Assembly: GCA_000697665.1 (NCBI GenBank)
Contig: KL197709.1
Span: forward strand, 3,144,638-3,208,637
DNA: 64,000 nucleotides
Reading direction: 5' to 3'
DNA from: Jaapia argillacea MUCL 33604
Taxonomy: Eukaryota > Basidiomycota > Agaricomycetes > Jaapiales > Jaapiaceae
Position 1 is the stretch's first letter. Every line of letters begins with the position of its first letter. The notes under the pieces were generated by a model that saw nothing but the letters and a program-made list of their open reading frames with translations, did not search any database and had not been told where the DNA came from. This document shows positions 12,701 through 24,763 of this stretch, in pieces. A program made the position numbers and the translations under genes.

Positions 12701-12958
12701 GGTGAGCTCCGCATCGTTATCGACGACTCTCGCTCTGGTCGTCCTGATGTCGACCGGAGCGTCGAAAACGTCGACGAGGCCAACGTGAGCATCGTCAAGG
12801 CGTGTATTGGCTCTGTCAGTCGCGAAGAGACGGCGGAGTTCTGCTTCATACTCGAAGCTAGCGTTTAAAACACAGTCGATGTTGTTCGAAACACCAGGGC
12901 CTTTGGGAAGGCTGGTGATTCGAGAAATGAACGCAGTTGCTTCAGGTGGTTGGGGCAT
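6742..12958 (-). CDS. Large ankyrin-repeat protein with nucleotidyltransferase-like N-terminal domain
   Basis: Fourteen exons join with canonical sites and consistent phase: 12958-12407, 12356-12260, 12201-12097, 12046-11877, 11819-11529, 11475-11460 (16 nt), 11404-11313, 11259-11180, 11129-10059, 10005-9116, 9059-8216, 8153-8037, 7966-7840, 7782-6742. The product is 1830 residues. Residues ~135-250 carry GGA (138-140), TSDVDLF (170-176) and FDVDAPCCAYDG (241-252). This spacing resembles the G-G/S...D-x-D...D pattern of the pol-beta nucleotidyltransferase fold. A Cys-rich stretch follows (MEECVEDCCEHCPE). Ankyrin units run from about residue 530 (GRTPLHVAI) to about 1490 (NTPLHLAVKTG), broken by acidic linkers. 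The C-terminus is charged, with coiled-coil-like segments. Biochemical role unknown. Splice fit is strong; enzymatic activity is inference. Confidence 0.85.
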
Positions 12959-13247
12959 GGTACGAGTGGAGTGCCATGGATACTGGGTAGACTGGTATAT
13001 ATACCTCCAGATTGAGTTTGGTGACCTCGGGAGTGATCGAACGGTGATTCAGACGGGATCGAGTCAATTCAACCACGAAGACCACGAGGCTCGGGATTTA
13101 CCAAATCTAGTAATAATGCGCCCGACAACCGTGCGCGACCGACGAATCTCCCAAGCGAGTCAGGATCGTGGACACAAGAAACGTGCACAATGACTGGAAT
13201 AATTAAGCAATGCAGGGGAAATACAAATAGATAAACAAGGAAACGTA

Positions 13248-16200
13248 TTAGAATGCGTGGATCGCATGTTGAAGAAGGTCATCCAAAGCCTGCGTAAGAA
13301 ATATTAAAGATAAGCTCCAGCACACGCAAGCTTGAGCCGCAACCCACCTGATCCATTTGCTCCAGCTCCTTGAAGGCCCCCGAGTAGATTTCCTTGATAT
13401 CGGGGTGCAACGAGTCAAGATCGATCGGCTGACCGAATAGAAGCTCATCCACAGGATCCAACGGGGGGCGTGGAGGGGGCTTCTGTGACGCGGCCCTGAG
13501 TTCAATTATGGCGAGCATATTCGACAACCCAAAATCATCCTTGGGTATGAGAGGTCGTCGATTCGGCTGCTTCTGTCCGTGACCCAGTCGAGAGTTTCCA
13601 ACAGGAGTACCTGAAGCACTTCTGTATGCTGAGCTATCCGACAGTACAGAGGCAATTGAGGGTTGCTTCTGGTGAGATCGCCCATCGTTTTTGGATGCAG
13701 TGGGTGATGCTGTGCGTGGTCGAGGTCCCGCACTAGACGTGGCTGGTGTAACCGTTCTCGACCCAGGAGCTGGAGATACCACCCTTTGCGAGCCGTAAGT
13801 TGAACCAGAAGTAGGGGTGGGTGACCTGGCATTGGGGGTAGCCGACCGTGAGGTAGATGTATGGTGTCCGCCCTCGTGGTCAAGTGAATAGACAGATGGC
13901 GAAACAGATCCTGTTGAACTGAGACTGTCGTGGGTATTACCTGCGGAAAGATGAGGCACAGGAGTCCTAGCATTGCCTCTACCATCCTTGATCTTGCTTA
14001 GGACGCGGTCGAGCTTTTCACCCAAACCATCAGTACTTCGATGAAGGACCCCCTCAAGCAGATCCTTCCGATGATCAGCTTTACTTTCCCGCCTCTCACC
14101 CTTCAATTCCTCTTCCACAATCTCGCTGATATCGTAGGTCTCGCCGTCGGGGTCAACGTACGAGTAGCGCATCTTGTCATCAACTTCATAACGAGAGCTT
14201 CGAATAACAGCGTTGCCCGGGAGGAGAACATCAACTCCCCGGACGGAGTTCGTCTGCGCTGTCAACAGAGCTCGCTGGTTGGCACGAACGGCAGCCCTTT
14301 GTGCGGCGATGATTTCTTGCCTCGACAATTGGCGTTGTTTCGTCTCTTCAACAGGTGCGTTTCCAGAATCAGATACCACGCTTGAGGTAGATATCGACTC
14401 GCGATGCAAATGTTGAAGTGCAATTTCGTCGAGAGGTGCGGAGGACCGACGGGAATACGATGTTCGGTAAGTGATGGCACGGCGGAGGACAAAGACTGGA
14501 TCATCAGGTCCGACATCGTCAGGATTTCCTAAAAGCATGCCAGAATCGACGGAGCGACGTTTGGTCTCGCTTATGCGGCGATCGACGGCACGGTAAGTGG
14601 GCGGCTGGGGATAGGCGTCGATGACCTTGCTTGTCGGTAACAGTTCGCGCTCTGAACACCACGAAATCAATCAGTTGTCAAGGATCAAGGTAGATACGGG
14701 ACGCACCTTGACCGGCGACCTGCACGTATAGCCCATACCGAACTCTCGAGGAACTCCTTCTCTTCGACAGCTTATCCTCAACCTCGTCGCCGCCATCAAC
14801 AACACCTTCTAAAATTCCAAACCGTTCCAAGCCCAGCTCAATTACCTCTGCAACCGTGACATTCTTGGGGAATACAAAAACTTTTCGACGAAGTGTCATC
14901 GAAATGCCACCAGGAGCAGAAGCCTGATGTCTATCCCGGACCATATTCTTGAAGACGATCGCTTCAGTCTGCGAATCGAAGACCATGTCTTCAGGAAGGT
15001 CCTCGGAGTAAATGACCAACTGCAGGGGAAACCTGAACGAAGGCGAGCTGAACCGCTCAGCCCCAACACCACTGTTACCAGCCACACCCGCCGTCGACAC
15101 AGTCAGGAACTGAGGTCGCACATTGGTATTCGCAGCTGCCTCTTCCCCGATGGAAGTATCCGCAATGAGGGTTTCATCACCTTCATCTCCGGTACCACTG
15201 TCTTCACCTCCATCCTCGTTCCTCCTATTGAGATAGAATTTGACGGCGGAGTCATCCGAAAAATCGTTCATCGAAAGCTTCTTGATAGCAGGATGCATCG
15301 ACAGATTGCTGGTGATGGAGCTGATACTCCCAACACTACTCCTCTTACTAACTTTTGGCAGCTCCAGAGCGGCTTCCACAAGAGTCTCAAAGACTCCCAA
15401 AGGCCTCTCGTGAGCTCGAAGGACAGCAGATGATCCCTCAACTTGCTTGATAGTCAAGAAGTAATCGTTCTCGTCCTCTCCTGCAGGGAGTCTAAATCTC
15501 TGGATCGCCTGCCTCACCAAGTCCTGGGAAGTTGTCGATGAGTTCAAAAGGACAGTCTTGAAGGTAGCTTCGGTTTGTAGGTTCTTGCCGGCGAAGACAC
15601 GAATGACGCTAAGTTCTGGTACACCCACGCCTGAACCGTCAGGACCACCAGGAGATAGAACCAAGGATCCAGGCCGGGGTCGACGTCCTCCGACAGCAGA
15701 CTCGGGCGATAGCCCAAGAGGGATACCCGACGCAGAACTAGCACTGGAGTTGAATGAAGTCGAATGGGGCATAACCGCGGAGGCCGATTGCAGCCCATAA
15801 GAAGGCTGCACATCGGGAGGAGATGCCGGCGAGCGATTGAGATATTGCTGGTGGTACAAAGCTTGCTGCTGTTGATCTCGCTGGCGCAATTGGGAGGCAT
15901 GTTGGGAAACAAGAGAGCTTTGAGAGGTAGAAGCCGACCCTGGCTGGGGTGATGATTGTGCTTGAGATTGTGGTTGGGGTGCCTGTTGCTGTTGTTGTAG
16001 GGGCTGGGGCTGAGGTTGAGGCTGAGGCTGAGGTTGAGCCTGGGGTTGGGACAGGGGTTGCTGGCGCTTAGGGTCCGTCGAGTTCCTCGCCAAAGCTTGC
16101 TGCTGCTGCATTTGCGCCTGTTGTTGCTGCCTAGCAGCCGCAGTAACTGGTGAAGATCCATCGCCCTGACTCCCGTGGAGACTACTCGATCTCCCTGATT

Positions 16201-17778
16201 CCTCAGAACCTCTTCCAGGCGCTCCCACATCACTTGAACTGTCACCGAACCCATTGGACGACCCCTTATCCTTATCCTTGCTCTTGTCCTTCTTTCTTCC
16301 GAACAACCCGCTCAGCATCCCACCCTTCTTCTTCTTATCCTTAGAAGAGGAATCATCCTCTGAAACGGGTTCGGGGGTGCGGTCCTTTCGTAATTTCCCT
16401 CCTCCTGAGGTGGGACGTACGGCGGCGGCAGCAGCAGCAGCAGGAGCGACGACCACCGGTTCAGGCTGTGTAACTTTCTCCTTTCCTCTGTTCGCCTTCT
16501 TCCTCGCAGCCTCTTCCAAAGCCTCAATCTCCTCTCTTGTCCTCTTGCGCTCCTCGTGCTGCTGCTGCATGATCGCGCTCGGGAGTAATGGTCCGTTCTT
16601 CGCCGGTTCGACGGGCTGCTGCTGCTGCGGTTGAGCTCGATCCGTGGGGGCGGCGTCTCGCGCAATAGCAGGGGTGATAACGACCTTGCGAGTTTCGGTG
16701 GCTTGAGCCGGGTCAAACGACCTAACCGAGGTTGGTGAACCATTGGCCGCCAATTCATCTGTAGCCATGAGCCGCTCTCGGGATGTTTGGTTGCGTAACG
16801 TGAGCTGAGGTCCCTGTTGCTGCCCCGGTTGGCCTTGCTGGGTCGGCTGAGGTTGCATAGCAGGTCCACCTGGTTTCAACAACGCTGGAATTCCCTGACC
16901 CTGCATCCTTGCTCTGGCTTGCATCTCCGCGGCTGCCCCATCCTCCCAGCTCATCCCATCATCCGGCTCCATGATAACATCGCCTCTGTCCTCCACCCTA
17001 ACATCATCGTCGACCAAATCCGGGTCCTCGTCCGAGTATGGTTCATCATCCCACTCAACATCTGAACCATCTTCATCTTCCTCTCCCCAAACTGCGGGTG
17101 GATAGCGATGTACTTGGAATGAGGCCTGGAATATGACAGATTTGCCCGCTCGAGAACGCGAGACGATTTGAGCAGGGGTCGGCGATGGGGTATGCTGGCC
17201 CGCACGAGAGAAATTGTTGCGAATTCTATGGAGGTCTCCTTGCAACTCGGCGTGGGTGGGGGACGAGAGCTGTAAGGTCCTGTCGTCTAGTATAGTTCCA
17301 TGTGATAAAAGGATTGTAAACTCACGTCAATGTTCCGATGTTTATTCAACCGAGCCAACCTTTCAAAAGGCGTCTCGATATTTTCGGCGGGTATATATCC
17401 CACTTCCTGCGTCTTGAGAACGCGTACCAACCACCAATAGCTGTTGCTATCATCCATCAAAAACAAGCTATCCCCCTTGACGACGTTCGCCTGTCCTTCA
17501 ACCGTGGCCGCAAAGCTATGTAGCGCGTATACCAAGTCGAAGTCGATAGATTCATTGGGGATAGAAAGCTCTGACGAGCCGTCGTCTTCGTCCATATAGT
17601 CTCCGTCCGCTCCGTCGTTGTCAGAATCGTCTTCTAGGACAGAGTGTTCTTCGTCAGAGGCGTAATTAGCTGCTGCTTCTGCATGCGCCTGCGCGTGCTG
17701 TGCGTGGTCTTCTGCAAGCATTTGGTCGCGAAGGTCAAAAGTATCCGATCGGTGTGGCCGTCTCTCGCCCGATTGCAT
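13248..17778 (-). CDS. SH3 and Ras-association-like domain protein (polarity/signalling scaffold)
   Basis: Four exons, 17778-17326, 17269-14707, 14651-13348 and 13289-13248, join in frame to give 1453 residues. An SH3 domain at about 81-137 contains VYALHSF, DDSNSYWWLV and GYIPAENIETP, followed by RLARLNKHRNID. This tail is also found in fungal SH3 polarity proteins of the Bud14/Tea4 type. After a long Gln/Pro/Ser-rich linker, residues ~700-790 (VIRVFAGKNLQTEATFK and following) resemble a Ras-association ubiquitin-like fold. A second such stretch may lie near 900-1000 (KVFVFPKNVTVAEVIELGL). The C-terminal third is disordered and ends ALDDLLQHAIHAF. It probably acts as a cortical scaffold linking small GTPases to morphogenesis. 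Domain calls are by eye and the named-family link is tentative. Confidence 0.8.
15960..16080 (-). repeat. Gln/Pro-coding microsatellite inside the SH3 gene
   Basis: Repeated CTGAGG/CTGGGG hexamers and GTTGCTGTT runs on the plus strand encode an alternating Gln-Pro tract and a short poly-Gln on the minus strand. The tract is probably length-variable between strains. Confidence 0.7.
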
Positions 17779-18228
17779 TATTGTGGGCGATCAGCGCCCA
17801 ATTTTTTGACCAGAATTGATAGAATCCGTCGCAGACAAAATATTATAAAAGCCAGATACTATGAAGCAGAAAGCGGAGAAGGAGCGTGCGCGAATGGAGG
17901 TATAATGCAATCAGCCTGGAACGGTGCAGGCAGCTTGTGGTGAGCTTGACAGCTGTTGGTGCTCGCAGCGCAACTGTGGGAATATTGTTGCAACTGTGGG
18001 AATCTTCACTTCACCTCTTGTTGAGTCACTCCTACGTGGCTGACCGGCGACTCTGGCTCAAGTACACACAAGGATTGCACAAGGACTCCACTAACGGCGA
18101 GACAGCATACAAACGAGGCGAGTCGTGAGCCGTTGTGTAAGCAACGAAAATCTCAGAAACGAGTTGAAGGATGAGCACAAAAGGAGTACTCGCACAACCG
18201 CTGGCTACAGAACCGCGAACTTACATGA
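17779..18228. other. Intergenic region upstream of the SH3 gene
   Basis: 450 bp between the start of the SH3 gene and the stop of GRC3, both on the minus strand, so it should hold the SH3 gene promoter and the GRC3 3' end. A 14-bp string GCAACTGTGGGAAT occurs twice near 17970-18003. No gene seen. Confidence 0.5.
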
Positions 18229-20890
18229 TTACATCTGCCCTCTCCGCATCAAATTTCTCCTCACCCTCCTCTTCTCACCACCCACAACCCCAACCTCTTT
18301 ACCCCACCTCAAAAATGGAACCTTATTCCTCTCTACTCCAGCAACAGTTAATCCATCCTCAGATCGGAAATCCAACATTCCCCAAACCGGCAACTCCATC
18401 TCACCTCTGACCATAATCCGACAAGGAGAGTTGCTGATAAGTGAAGGAGGGAGCGGTGTGAGGAGGTGCATATGTGAAGATGTTTGAGAGATGGCACGGA
18501 CGAGACCGAGACCAAGACACGACGAAGACTCTGGCGAGGGAGGGGGAGAGCCTTGGATGTATGGAAGCAAAGTCTGAGAAGCGGACTCCGTCGACATGAC
18601 AGGAATATCATCGTCCACGAACCCTGGCTGACAGGTAACCAATCCCACGAGAGCGCAATTCAAAACACCGGCAACTTCCTCCCTCACGACGTCTTCACTC
18701 CCTGCACCGACAAGGACAACCTTGTCAATGGCGACGCTCCAATCGACCTCAAACGGACGTTGCGCACACAACGGGAGATTGGTTTGCCAAGTCGTCGCTG
18801 TCATTTGATCAAATGCCGATCCCGATGATAAGCTCGGTGGAGGGAAAATGGCGTGGAAATAGGACAATAAAGATATTGTTCGATGATCGGCGGGCGTGTA
18901 GTTCGTTGATAGGACCGACGGAGCGATGGGTTCTATGGTGTGGTATCGGGGCCCGTACGCCGAATCTACGGAGTTGGGCCGACCTGGTCCGCGCTTCCAC
19001 AACTGACCATGTCCATCCCATGCGTTCTCTTGAATAGGAGACTCCAACTCAAAGATGTCCGAAGCCTCGACGATATCCTCGATCTTCTTCATAATTTCCG
19101 CCCCGAGACCTTTCGTCCACCCCATGGTGTTAACGACAAGGGGAACAATCTCGCCTATCCTCGCATCATCTTCACGGAAACCGAGGTCGTCACAATCAGA
19201 GTACTGGACGTCGAGACGATAAGTCTGGAAAAGAGCTTGGATGGAGTTGAGGTAGTGCGAGGGTGAAGAGCGAGGTGTGGTTGCGCCAATATAATGCGCA
19301 GAATGCGGCAAAGTTGGATGTGTAAACGGAGGACCTGCGGTGGTTCGATGAGACAAACTGTAAGAACATCGAACAAGGTAGACGCACCAAAAACATGCTC
19401 GCTAATCACATTTAACGAAACCATCCCACCTGGTGTGAACTCTGATTGACCAATATCGCATTCAAGGTATGCGACTCGCTTGTACCTTTCGCATTAGTGT
19501 CACAAAACTCGTCAATCTCAGAAGGGTTCCAATCATGCAGAGTGACTAACTTGGAGAGAAGTTGGTTCAACAATAACCTCGCAAAACCACTCTTACCAGA
19601 GTTCTTGGGGCCCTTGACGAGACAAACGACGGGGTTCATAACTTTCGCCCCGTCGTCCGCCATTAGACGAGACAGGAGCGACGATATCTCAAGGTCCCAA
19701 GTTGACGGGAGCAAGAAAGGATGTGTGTCTCTCGTTTGTCGTTCGAGCTAGATCAGGAAGAAATCAATGATGGTATGACTTTCGAAAGGGTGTGGACATA
19801 CCATCACGACTCCTGGAACACCCAAGTTATCCAGAGGTTGTTCATTCATCGAGCGAGATGGCTCGAAGACTCCATCAAACGTTCGGCAGACCCTACCCAA
19901 ACCTTCAACACCCGTCTCCAGACTCCTTAGCAACACCAGAGCCACGCCATCCCTGCCTTCCACCTCTTTGAGGATCCTATTCGGAATTGGGAGATCGCCG
20001 ACTGTGCCGTCATCCACGATACCTGCGCGTAAACACCGCAAAATTGGCAAGGGAGACGACCTGGGCGCAAACACGCGATGAGCGGTTATGGAGGGAGTCA
20101 AAGTAACTCCGCAAAGTGATAGTGAACCGCGCAATATCGTGAAAGCGTAGACACCTAGAAGGCAAAGTGCATCTCCAGGGGACATCAACAGAACGGTCAC
20201 AGCTGACGCCGAACTTTCGTGAGTCGAAGGAAGGCCACCAATTTCTTCAGATGACAGAGGGAATGTGTTCTGGCCTGGTAGAGGTCGGAAGGTGGACAGT
20301 TCCACGAATGATTCCTGGGCCGGACGACGAGCGACATCAATCAAGTCTGTGAGGTTGGCACCTCCATTTTCAACCATTCCCTGATCCTCCTCGTCTTCCT
20401 CATCGGAAGAGTCTTGAATCAGTCGACTCGGAGACCATACCCTCCTTCCTCGACTGATCCGAGGAGTGGTCAAGGTCATGGAAATATCTCCCTCGCCATC
20501 CTCCATCCCACTAGACGGCGATGATCCCCGCCTATCCTCTTCATCTTCACTGCCCTCGATGACAATCACCTCATCCTGTGCCTGTGCCATAAAAACTTCC
20601 CCCTGAGCGAAGTACCTCCCCTTCGTATCCTTTTCTTTTCCCTCATCTCCCTTTTTCTTTTTCTTCTTGTCCCGTTTTGTTGGTCCTTGACTGCTTGGTT
20701 TCCGCTTCTGTGCGGATGCAGATACAGGTTTCTGAACGGAGTTTGGTAGCTCGGCAGATGGTGTATTCCGTCCAGATGGTGGACATGAAGACGATAAGGG
20801 CGTAGAGGGTACTGTAGATGCCGGTGTACCCTGTTCTTCTAGTTTATTCTGTCCTGCACGAAGTTTACGCGCTGCAAACGCGCTCAACAT
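18229..20890 (-). CDS. GRC3: Grc3/Nol9-type polynucleotide 5'-hydroxyl kinase
   Basis: Nucleolar kinase that, with Las1, processes ITS2 in pre-rRNA. Four exons, 20890-19802, 19747-19551, 19485-19388 and 19334-18229, join in frame to give 829 residues. The Walker A motif GPKNSGKS is at 409-416, followed by RVAYLECDIGQSEFTPGG. These are the hallmarks of Clp1/Grc3-family kinases. The intron at 19486-19550 starts GTTAGT and ends ACTAATGCGAAAG, with a branch-point-like CTAAT close to the acceptor. The N-terminal ~200 residues are Lys- and Asp/Glu-rich (KRDKKKKKKG), suggesting nucleolar targeting. The start lies 154 bp from the divergent TSR2 start. Identification is strong. Confidence 0.9.
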
Positions 20891-21044
20891 TGGGAAAAAG
20901 AGGTTTCGGGGGGTACTGAAGAGGAAATTTTCAAACTCAGCAGATCTTGCTCATCGTCTTGGGCGTTGTCGGCGCAATCAGTCTGATATCGACACAGCTA
21001 GCGACAGGATACCGACCCTCCAGCACGAGTAGTAGACTTTCGAT
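20891..21044. promoter_or_regulatory. Shared divergent promoter of GRC3 and TSR2
   Basis: Only 154 bp separates the two divergent ATGs, so both genes must share this interval for transcription initiation and 5' leaders. No clear TATA box is visible. Both products act in ribosome production, which suggests co-regulation (inference). Confidence 0.55.
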
Positions 21045-21641
21045 ATGTCCTCGGCGGGCCCATCATCCGGACCTTCATCTACAAAAGCTAGCACACCCTC
21101 ACTAAAATCAGTTCTCTTTGCTCGAGGAATTCTTGCACGCCTCTCTACCTGGCCCGCTCTCCGCTTAGCGATCGCAGAATCATGGGGCGGTCCTCAGTCC
21201 TCACAAAAACGTAGCTGGCTTGCTTCAGTCATTCTCGATGCATTCGAGGACGATTCACAACCCACGCCTGATGCTATCTACGTGGAGGAGATGCTCTTAC
21301 AAGTGATGGAAGATGAATTTGATTGTGTGCTAGAGGATGGGAGTGCAGAGGGGGTCGCCAAGGACATCGTGAAGGTTTGGGACCAGCTTGGCTTTGGAGG
21401 TGGGGAAGAGATGGTCAAGAAGTTGGAAGGCGAGGCGGAGAAAACAAAGGGGAAGAAAATCGAGGTCGAAGAGGGTGTCGCGAGTGACGATGAAGATTGG
21501 GAGGACGACGAGAGCGGTGAGGATGAGGACGAAGTACCGATGTTAATCGACGATGGAAAACCAGTAGCGACGCGACCACCGAAGGCTGAGCCGGAGATCG
21601 ACGAGGATGGGTTCACCATGGTGAAGCGGAAAGGTCGATGA
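21045..21641 (+). CDS. TSR2: Tsr2 pre-rRNA processing protein (WGG domain)
   Basis: Escortin-like factor that binds ribosomal protein eS26 and is needed for 20S pre-rRNA maturation. A single uninterrupted frame of 198 residues starts at the ATG at 21045. The WGG motif of the family is seen in AIAESWGGPQSS (about 43-54), preceded by FARGILARLSTWPALRLAI. A helical segment YVEEMLLQVMEDEFDCVLED follows. The C-terminal third is acidic (SDDEDWEDDESGEDEDE) and ends DEDGFTMVKRKGR, a tail common in Tsr2. Length fits the family. It is divergent from GRC3. Confidence 0.92.
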   Translation: MSSAGPSSGPSSTKASTPSLKSVLFARGILARLSTWPALRLAIAESWGGPQSSQKRSWLASVILDAFEDDSQPTPDAIYVEEMLLQVMEDEFDCVLEDGSAEGVAKDIVKVWDQLGFGGGEEMVKKLEGEAEKTKGKKIEVEEGVASDDEDWEDDESGEDEDEVPMLIDDGKPVATRPPKAEPEIDEDGFTMVKRKGR

Positions 21642-22269
21642 TAGTTCGCTGGGTTACCTCATCATTGTCCCGACAGGTGTCGATGCCGCACCCGTTTTCT
21701 CCCCTCGCGCTGGTGACGGGGGCCTGGCACTGTTGGTTTTTCTATCGATTATTGAGTAAATTTGCGGTGGAGGGGGGAAATTCATGTCGTACGCGATAAC
21801 ACGTGTTTCAGGAAGGCTGATACACATCCACGTCTCCTTCCCATCGAGGTTCGATGGCGTCTAATACCTGGCTGTTTACGTCGAAGGTCAACAATCTTTT
21901 GTCACTGAAGAGGATAAAACTGAGCTTCTGGAATGGATTGATGCCTTGCGGCAAGATTAATCAGCTTGAGGTTGGATAGCAGTAGTTCAGTAATTTATCT
22001 TGAACTCGGAACCAAAGACGACGAGGAAGGGGGATGGCGTCACACGTCACAATGATCACACCAAGTTGGCGAAGCACCGCCACCGCTTGCCAGTGCCATG
22101 CTCAGTTCCGCACGCAGCCTGACACAGACCGGTACTAGCAGTCCATATATTTTATCGTCGCTGCCGAGGTGCTCATCGACATAATCCATCCAATCGAGCT
22201 CCCTTGGTTTGTTTTTCGACCAGATACCACGAGCACTCAAGACTGTGATCCATCAAAGTACTCATCCAT
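21642..22269. other. Intergenic region, no gene seen
   Basis: 630 bp between TSR2 and the next F-box gene. Only short unsupported frames occur. It should contain the TSR2 3' end and the F-box gene promoter. No repeat or RNA gene recognised. Confidence 0.5.
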
Positions 22270-23969
22270 ATGGTTCTGTGTGGGGTTGTGCCAATGTGTC
22301 GTAGCACTGGTGAGAATAAGTGCGCATCGCTCACGTCTATTACTCACATAAAGTAGGATCCTCCAATTCCATTTCAGCGCATTTGGAAACTCTGCGCTTA
22401 AATGAATGGGTATCCTCGGATGACTCGGCAGACCTACAAGCCGAGCTATCCCAGCTTCACGCTCAACTCACGACAATTGATACTGAAATCCTAGAGCTAG
22501 AGAGGCTCATCAAGTTGTTGAGGCAATCAAGAGAAAGAACGCACTTTCGATCACAGTGCATCTCTTCCGTGCTCTCACCCATTCGCCGCGTTCCTCCCGA
22601 AATCCTATCCACCATCTTCACCCTCTGTCTAAACGAGAACCATCGACGCACAAGCTTGGATATCCAACCCGTCATACTCTCATCGGTCTGTTATCATTGG
22701 CGACAAGTCGCGTTATCCACTCCTCTCCTTTGGACGAGAATCCGCATTGCCCCATCTCATCCAGACCAATGTGCCATGGAACGGATCGCTTCTAGTCTCG
22801 AGATATACCTCGCTCGATCTTCGACAGCCCCACTATCCTTGAACATCGATTTATCCGACTGCACAGTTCGATTCCCGCCGAACATCATCGATAAACATGC
22901 TCATCGCTTAAAGCATGCACGACTTCGTCGATTCAGGTGGTATGACATGGAGCCTCTTCTTCGCGCCCTTGCGAACGATTCTGCACTCCTCGAAACTTTC
23001 GACATTTCAGGACCCGAAGATCCTTGGGAACGATCACACGACCCTACGCCCAGATGTCTACCGATTACCGTATCCGATGCCCCCCAAATCCATGCCCCCC
23101 GGCTACGAAAGCTCAGGTTCTATGAAGCCTGGCATCTATCCATGTTTTTCCACCACTTGGAGTGGTCACAGCTGACACACCTCACTATCGGGGACAGCGA
23201 GGCCCGTTGGCAAACCTCATTACGACTCCGGGCTTGTCTCCCCCTATTGGGACAGTGTGTCAATCTCACACACTTGTCTCTTCATATGGGTGACGACTCC
23301 GATCCCCCTCTAATAACCGATACCCACCCCATCGTGCTACGAGACCTCCGTTTCTTAGAGTTGGACTGGAGTCGTAGTGATTATCTTCTTTTCGATCGAC
23401 TCGTCGCACACGGGTTGAAAGAGCTGAAGTATAATCCGCCGTTCAACCCTGAACGTCCAGGGGTATCACACTTAGCATCCTTGGACAAGTTCTTAGCGCA
23501 CTCTCGATGCACCATCGACACTCTTTCGCTGGACCTTTGGGAAGCACCATTGAACGAAGTCGTTGGGTGGTTCCGATCTCTCGACTCTATCCAGAGGCTC
23601 TCCCTCTCAGTCTACCGTCTCAACGACTCAATTTTCCTGGGGGAGCTATTCAGATGTCTATCTTTGCCATCTCCGTACCACGACGGAGATCGTGACTACG
23701 TCCTTCCAAATTTGCGTGAAATTTCATTCGATCTCGTCTGTCGAAAGCCCTTGCCAAATCTGTCTCGACTAGGAGATGCGTTTTCGGACATGATAGTGTC
23801 GAGGTGCTTGCACTCTTCCCATCCTCAGGCCACTCAATTTGGATATCCCTTCACTTCTCTGACACGTGCCCGACTCTATCCTTCACGGACACTTGGAACA
23901 AACCTTCGGGACTCCTTAAGGATTCGTCTAATGGACTGCGTCGATGTGGACATAGTGTTAGATATTTAG
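22270..23969 (+). CDS. F-box domain protein with LRR-like C-terminal region
   Basis: Two-exon model: 22270-22309 and 22378-23969, joined across a 68-nt intron (GTGAGA...TTTCAG) in the right phase, giving 543 residues. The long second exon alone has no early ATG, which supports the small first exon. An N-terminal coiled-coil-like helix (LQAELSQLHAQLTTIDTEI) precedes the F-box IRRVPPEILSTIFTLCL and then YHWRQVALSTPLLWTRI. About 400 residues of Leu-rich segments follow (LTHLTIGDS, LLGQCVNLTHLSLHM, LDWSRSDYLLFDRLV). The end, TLGTNLRDSL and DVDIVLDI, matches the family C-terminus. Expected role is SCF substrate selection. Its 3' side faces the decayed sirtuin copy. Confidence 0.82.
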
Positions 23970-24147
23970 GCCTTGGCTTTGACCCCTGCTGACGTTATAT
24001 GCGTGTCCCTCCTACTGTACACTGTTATGTCTTCCCAATCAATAATCTCTACTTGCAGCTAAGCGATCATCGATGCAAAGCGTTTTGAAGACGAGTCAAC
24101 GACCGTGACACCTAAAATGCGTGACAGTTCAACCGTGACAGTCAACC

Positions 24148-24480
24148 TCACCCACTGGCACCAAGGAGTGCGAACTCCGCGTATTCATCAGTCTTACTTG
24201 GCTCCAGATTGAACACAGCTACTGTGCTACCATCGCGTTTGACACGGGCAGCGTATCGAGCAGTTGGATATATCTGATCCCCAAACCAATCTTGTGAAAA
24301 CCAGGCGATCACTGATTCACGTACTCTTGACGACAAGCGCCAGATCAGCGTTGTACTTATACAATGCTATTGATGTCTCTCTGTCTGAGCGGTCGCTCGT
24401 GAAACAACTTCGGTAGTGCAGGAGCTCCACACTCGAGACGACGTGGGAGCGATCCTCAGGCTTCCGGGATATCATTGGGT
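24148..24480 (-). pseudogene. Decayed duplicate of the SIRT5-type sirtuin 3' part
   Basis: The minus-strand frame ending at 24148 reads IYPTARYAARVKRDGSTVAV then FNLEPSKTDEYAEF. This is clearly related to the last exon of the intact sirtuin at 26497-26685. Similarity continues through the equivalent intron and into the preceding exon: ACAATGCTATTRATGTC, GAGCTCCACACT and GGGAGCG blocks occur in the same order at about 24360-24480 and 26780-26890. It fades after about 24480, so the catalytic core is missing. It is a truncated duplicate, not a gene. Confidence 0.75.
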
Positions 24481-24763
24481 GACTTTCCATGGTCGTGTTT
24501 CCTGCATAAACGCAGTTGCTAGGTCACGGACATTGATCTGGATAGCCTCTGATGAAGCCTTGTGCCATCTACGAAGGTTGTCGCACTGGCTGGGCGAAGC
24601 CATCGTTCTTCCGGCATCTCTTACGACCACGCTTGGCGCCAGTAACTCTGAAACTATAAAGTCTTGCCCCCGTACGAACTGAAAATCTGCACCGCTCCTC
24701 AAGTTATTCGCAACGACTTTCTCCCTCCCTCGAGCTTGCAATTTTGTCCATCCAACACTGGAA
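24481..24763. other. Upstream region of the DUF7514-like gene
   Basis: About 280 bp between the sirtuin remnant and the next ATG. It is pyrimidine-rich just before the start (CTTTCTCCCTCCCTC at about 24717-24731), typical of fungal promoters. No gene seen. Confidence 0.4.

Noticed and set aside
21278-21619. Minus-strand Ser-rich frame inside TSR2
   Set aside because: Its Ser runs are the reverse reading of Glu/Asp codons in the acidic TSR2 tail.
22040-22240. Small minus-strand gene upstream of an F-box gene
   Set aside because: Short, no recognisable motif, and it lies in the expected promoter region.
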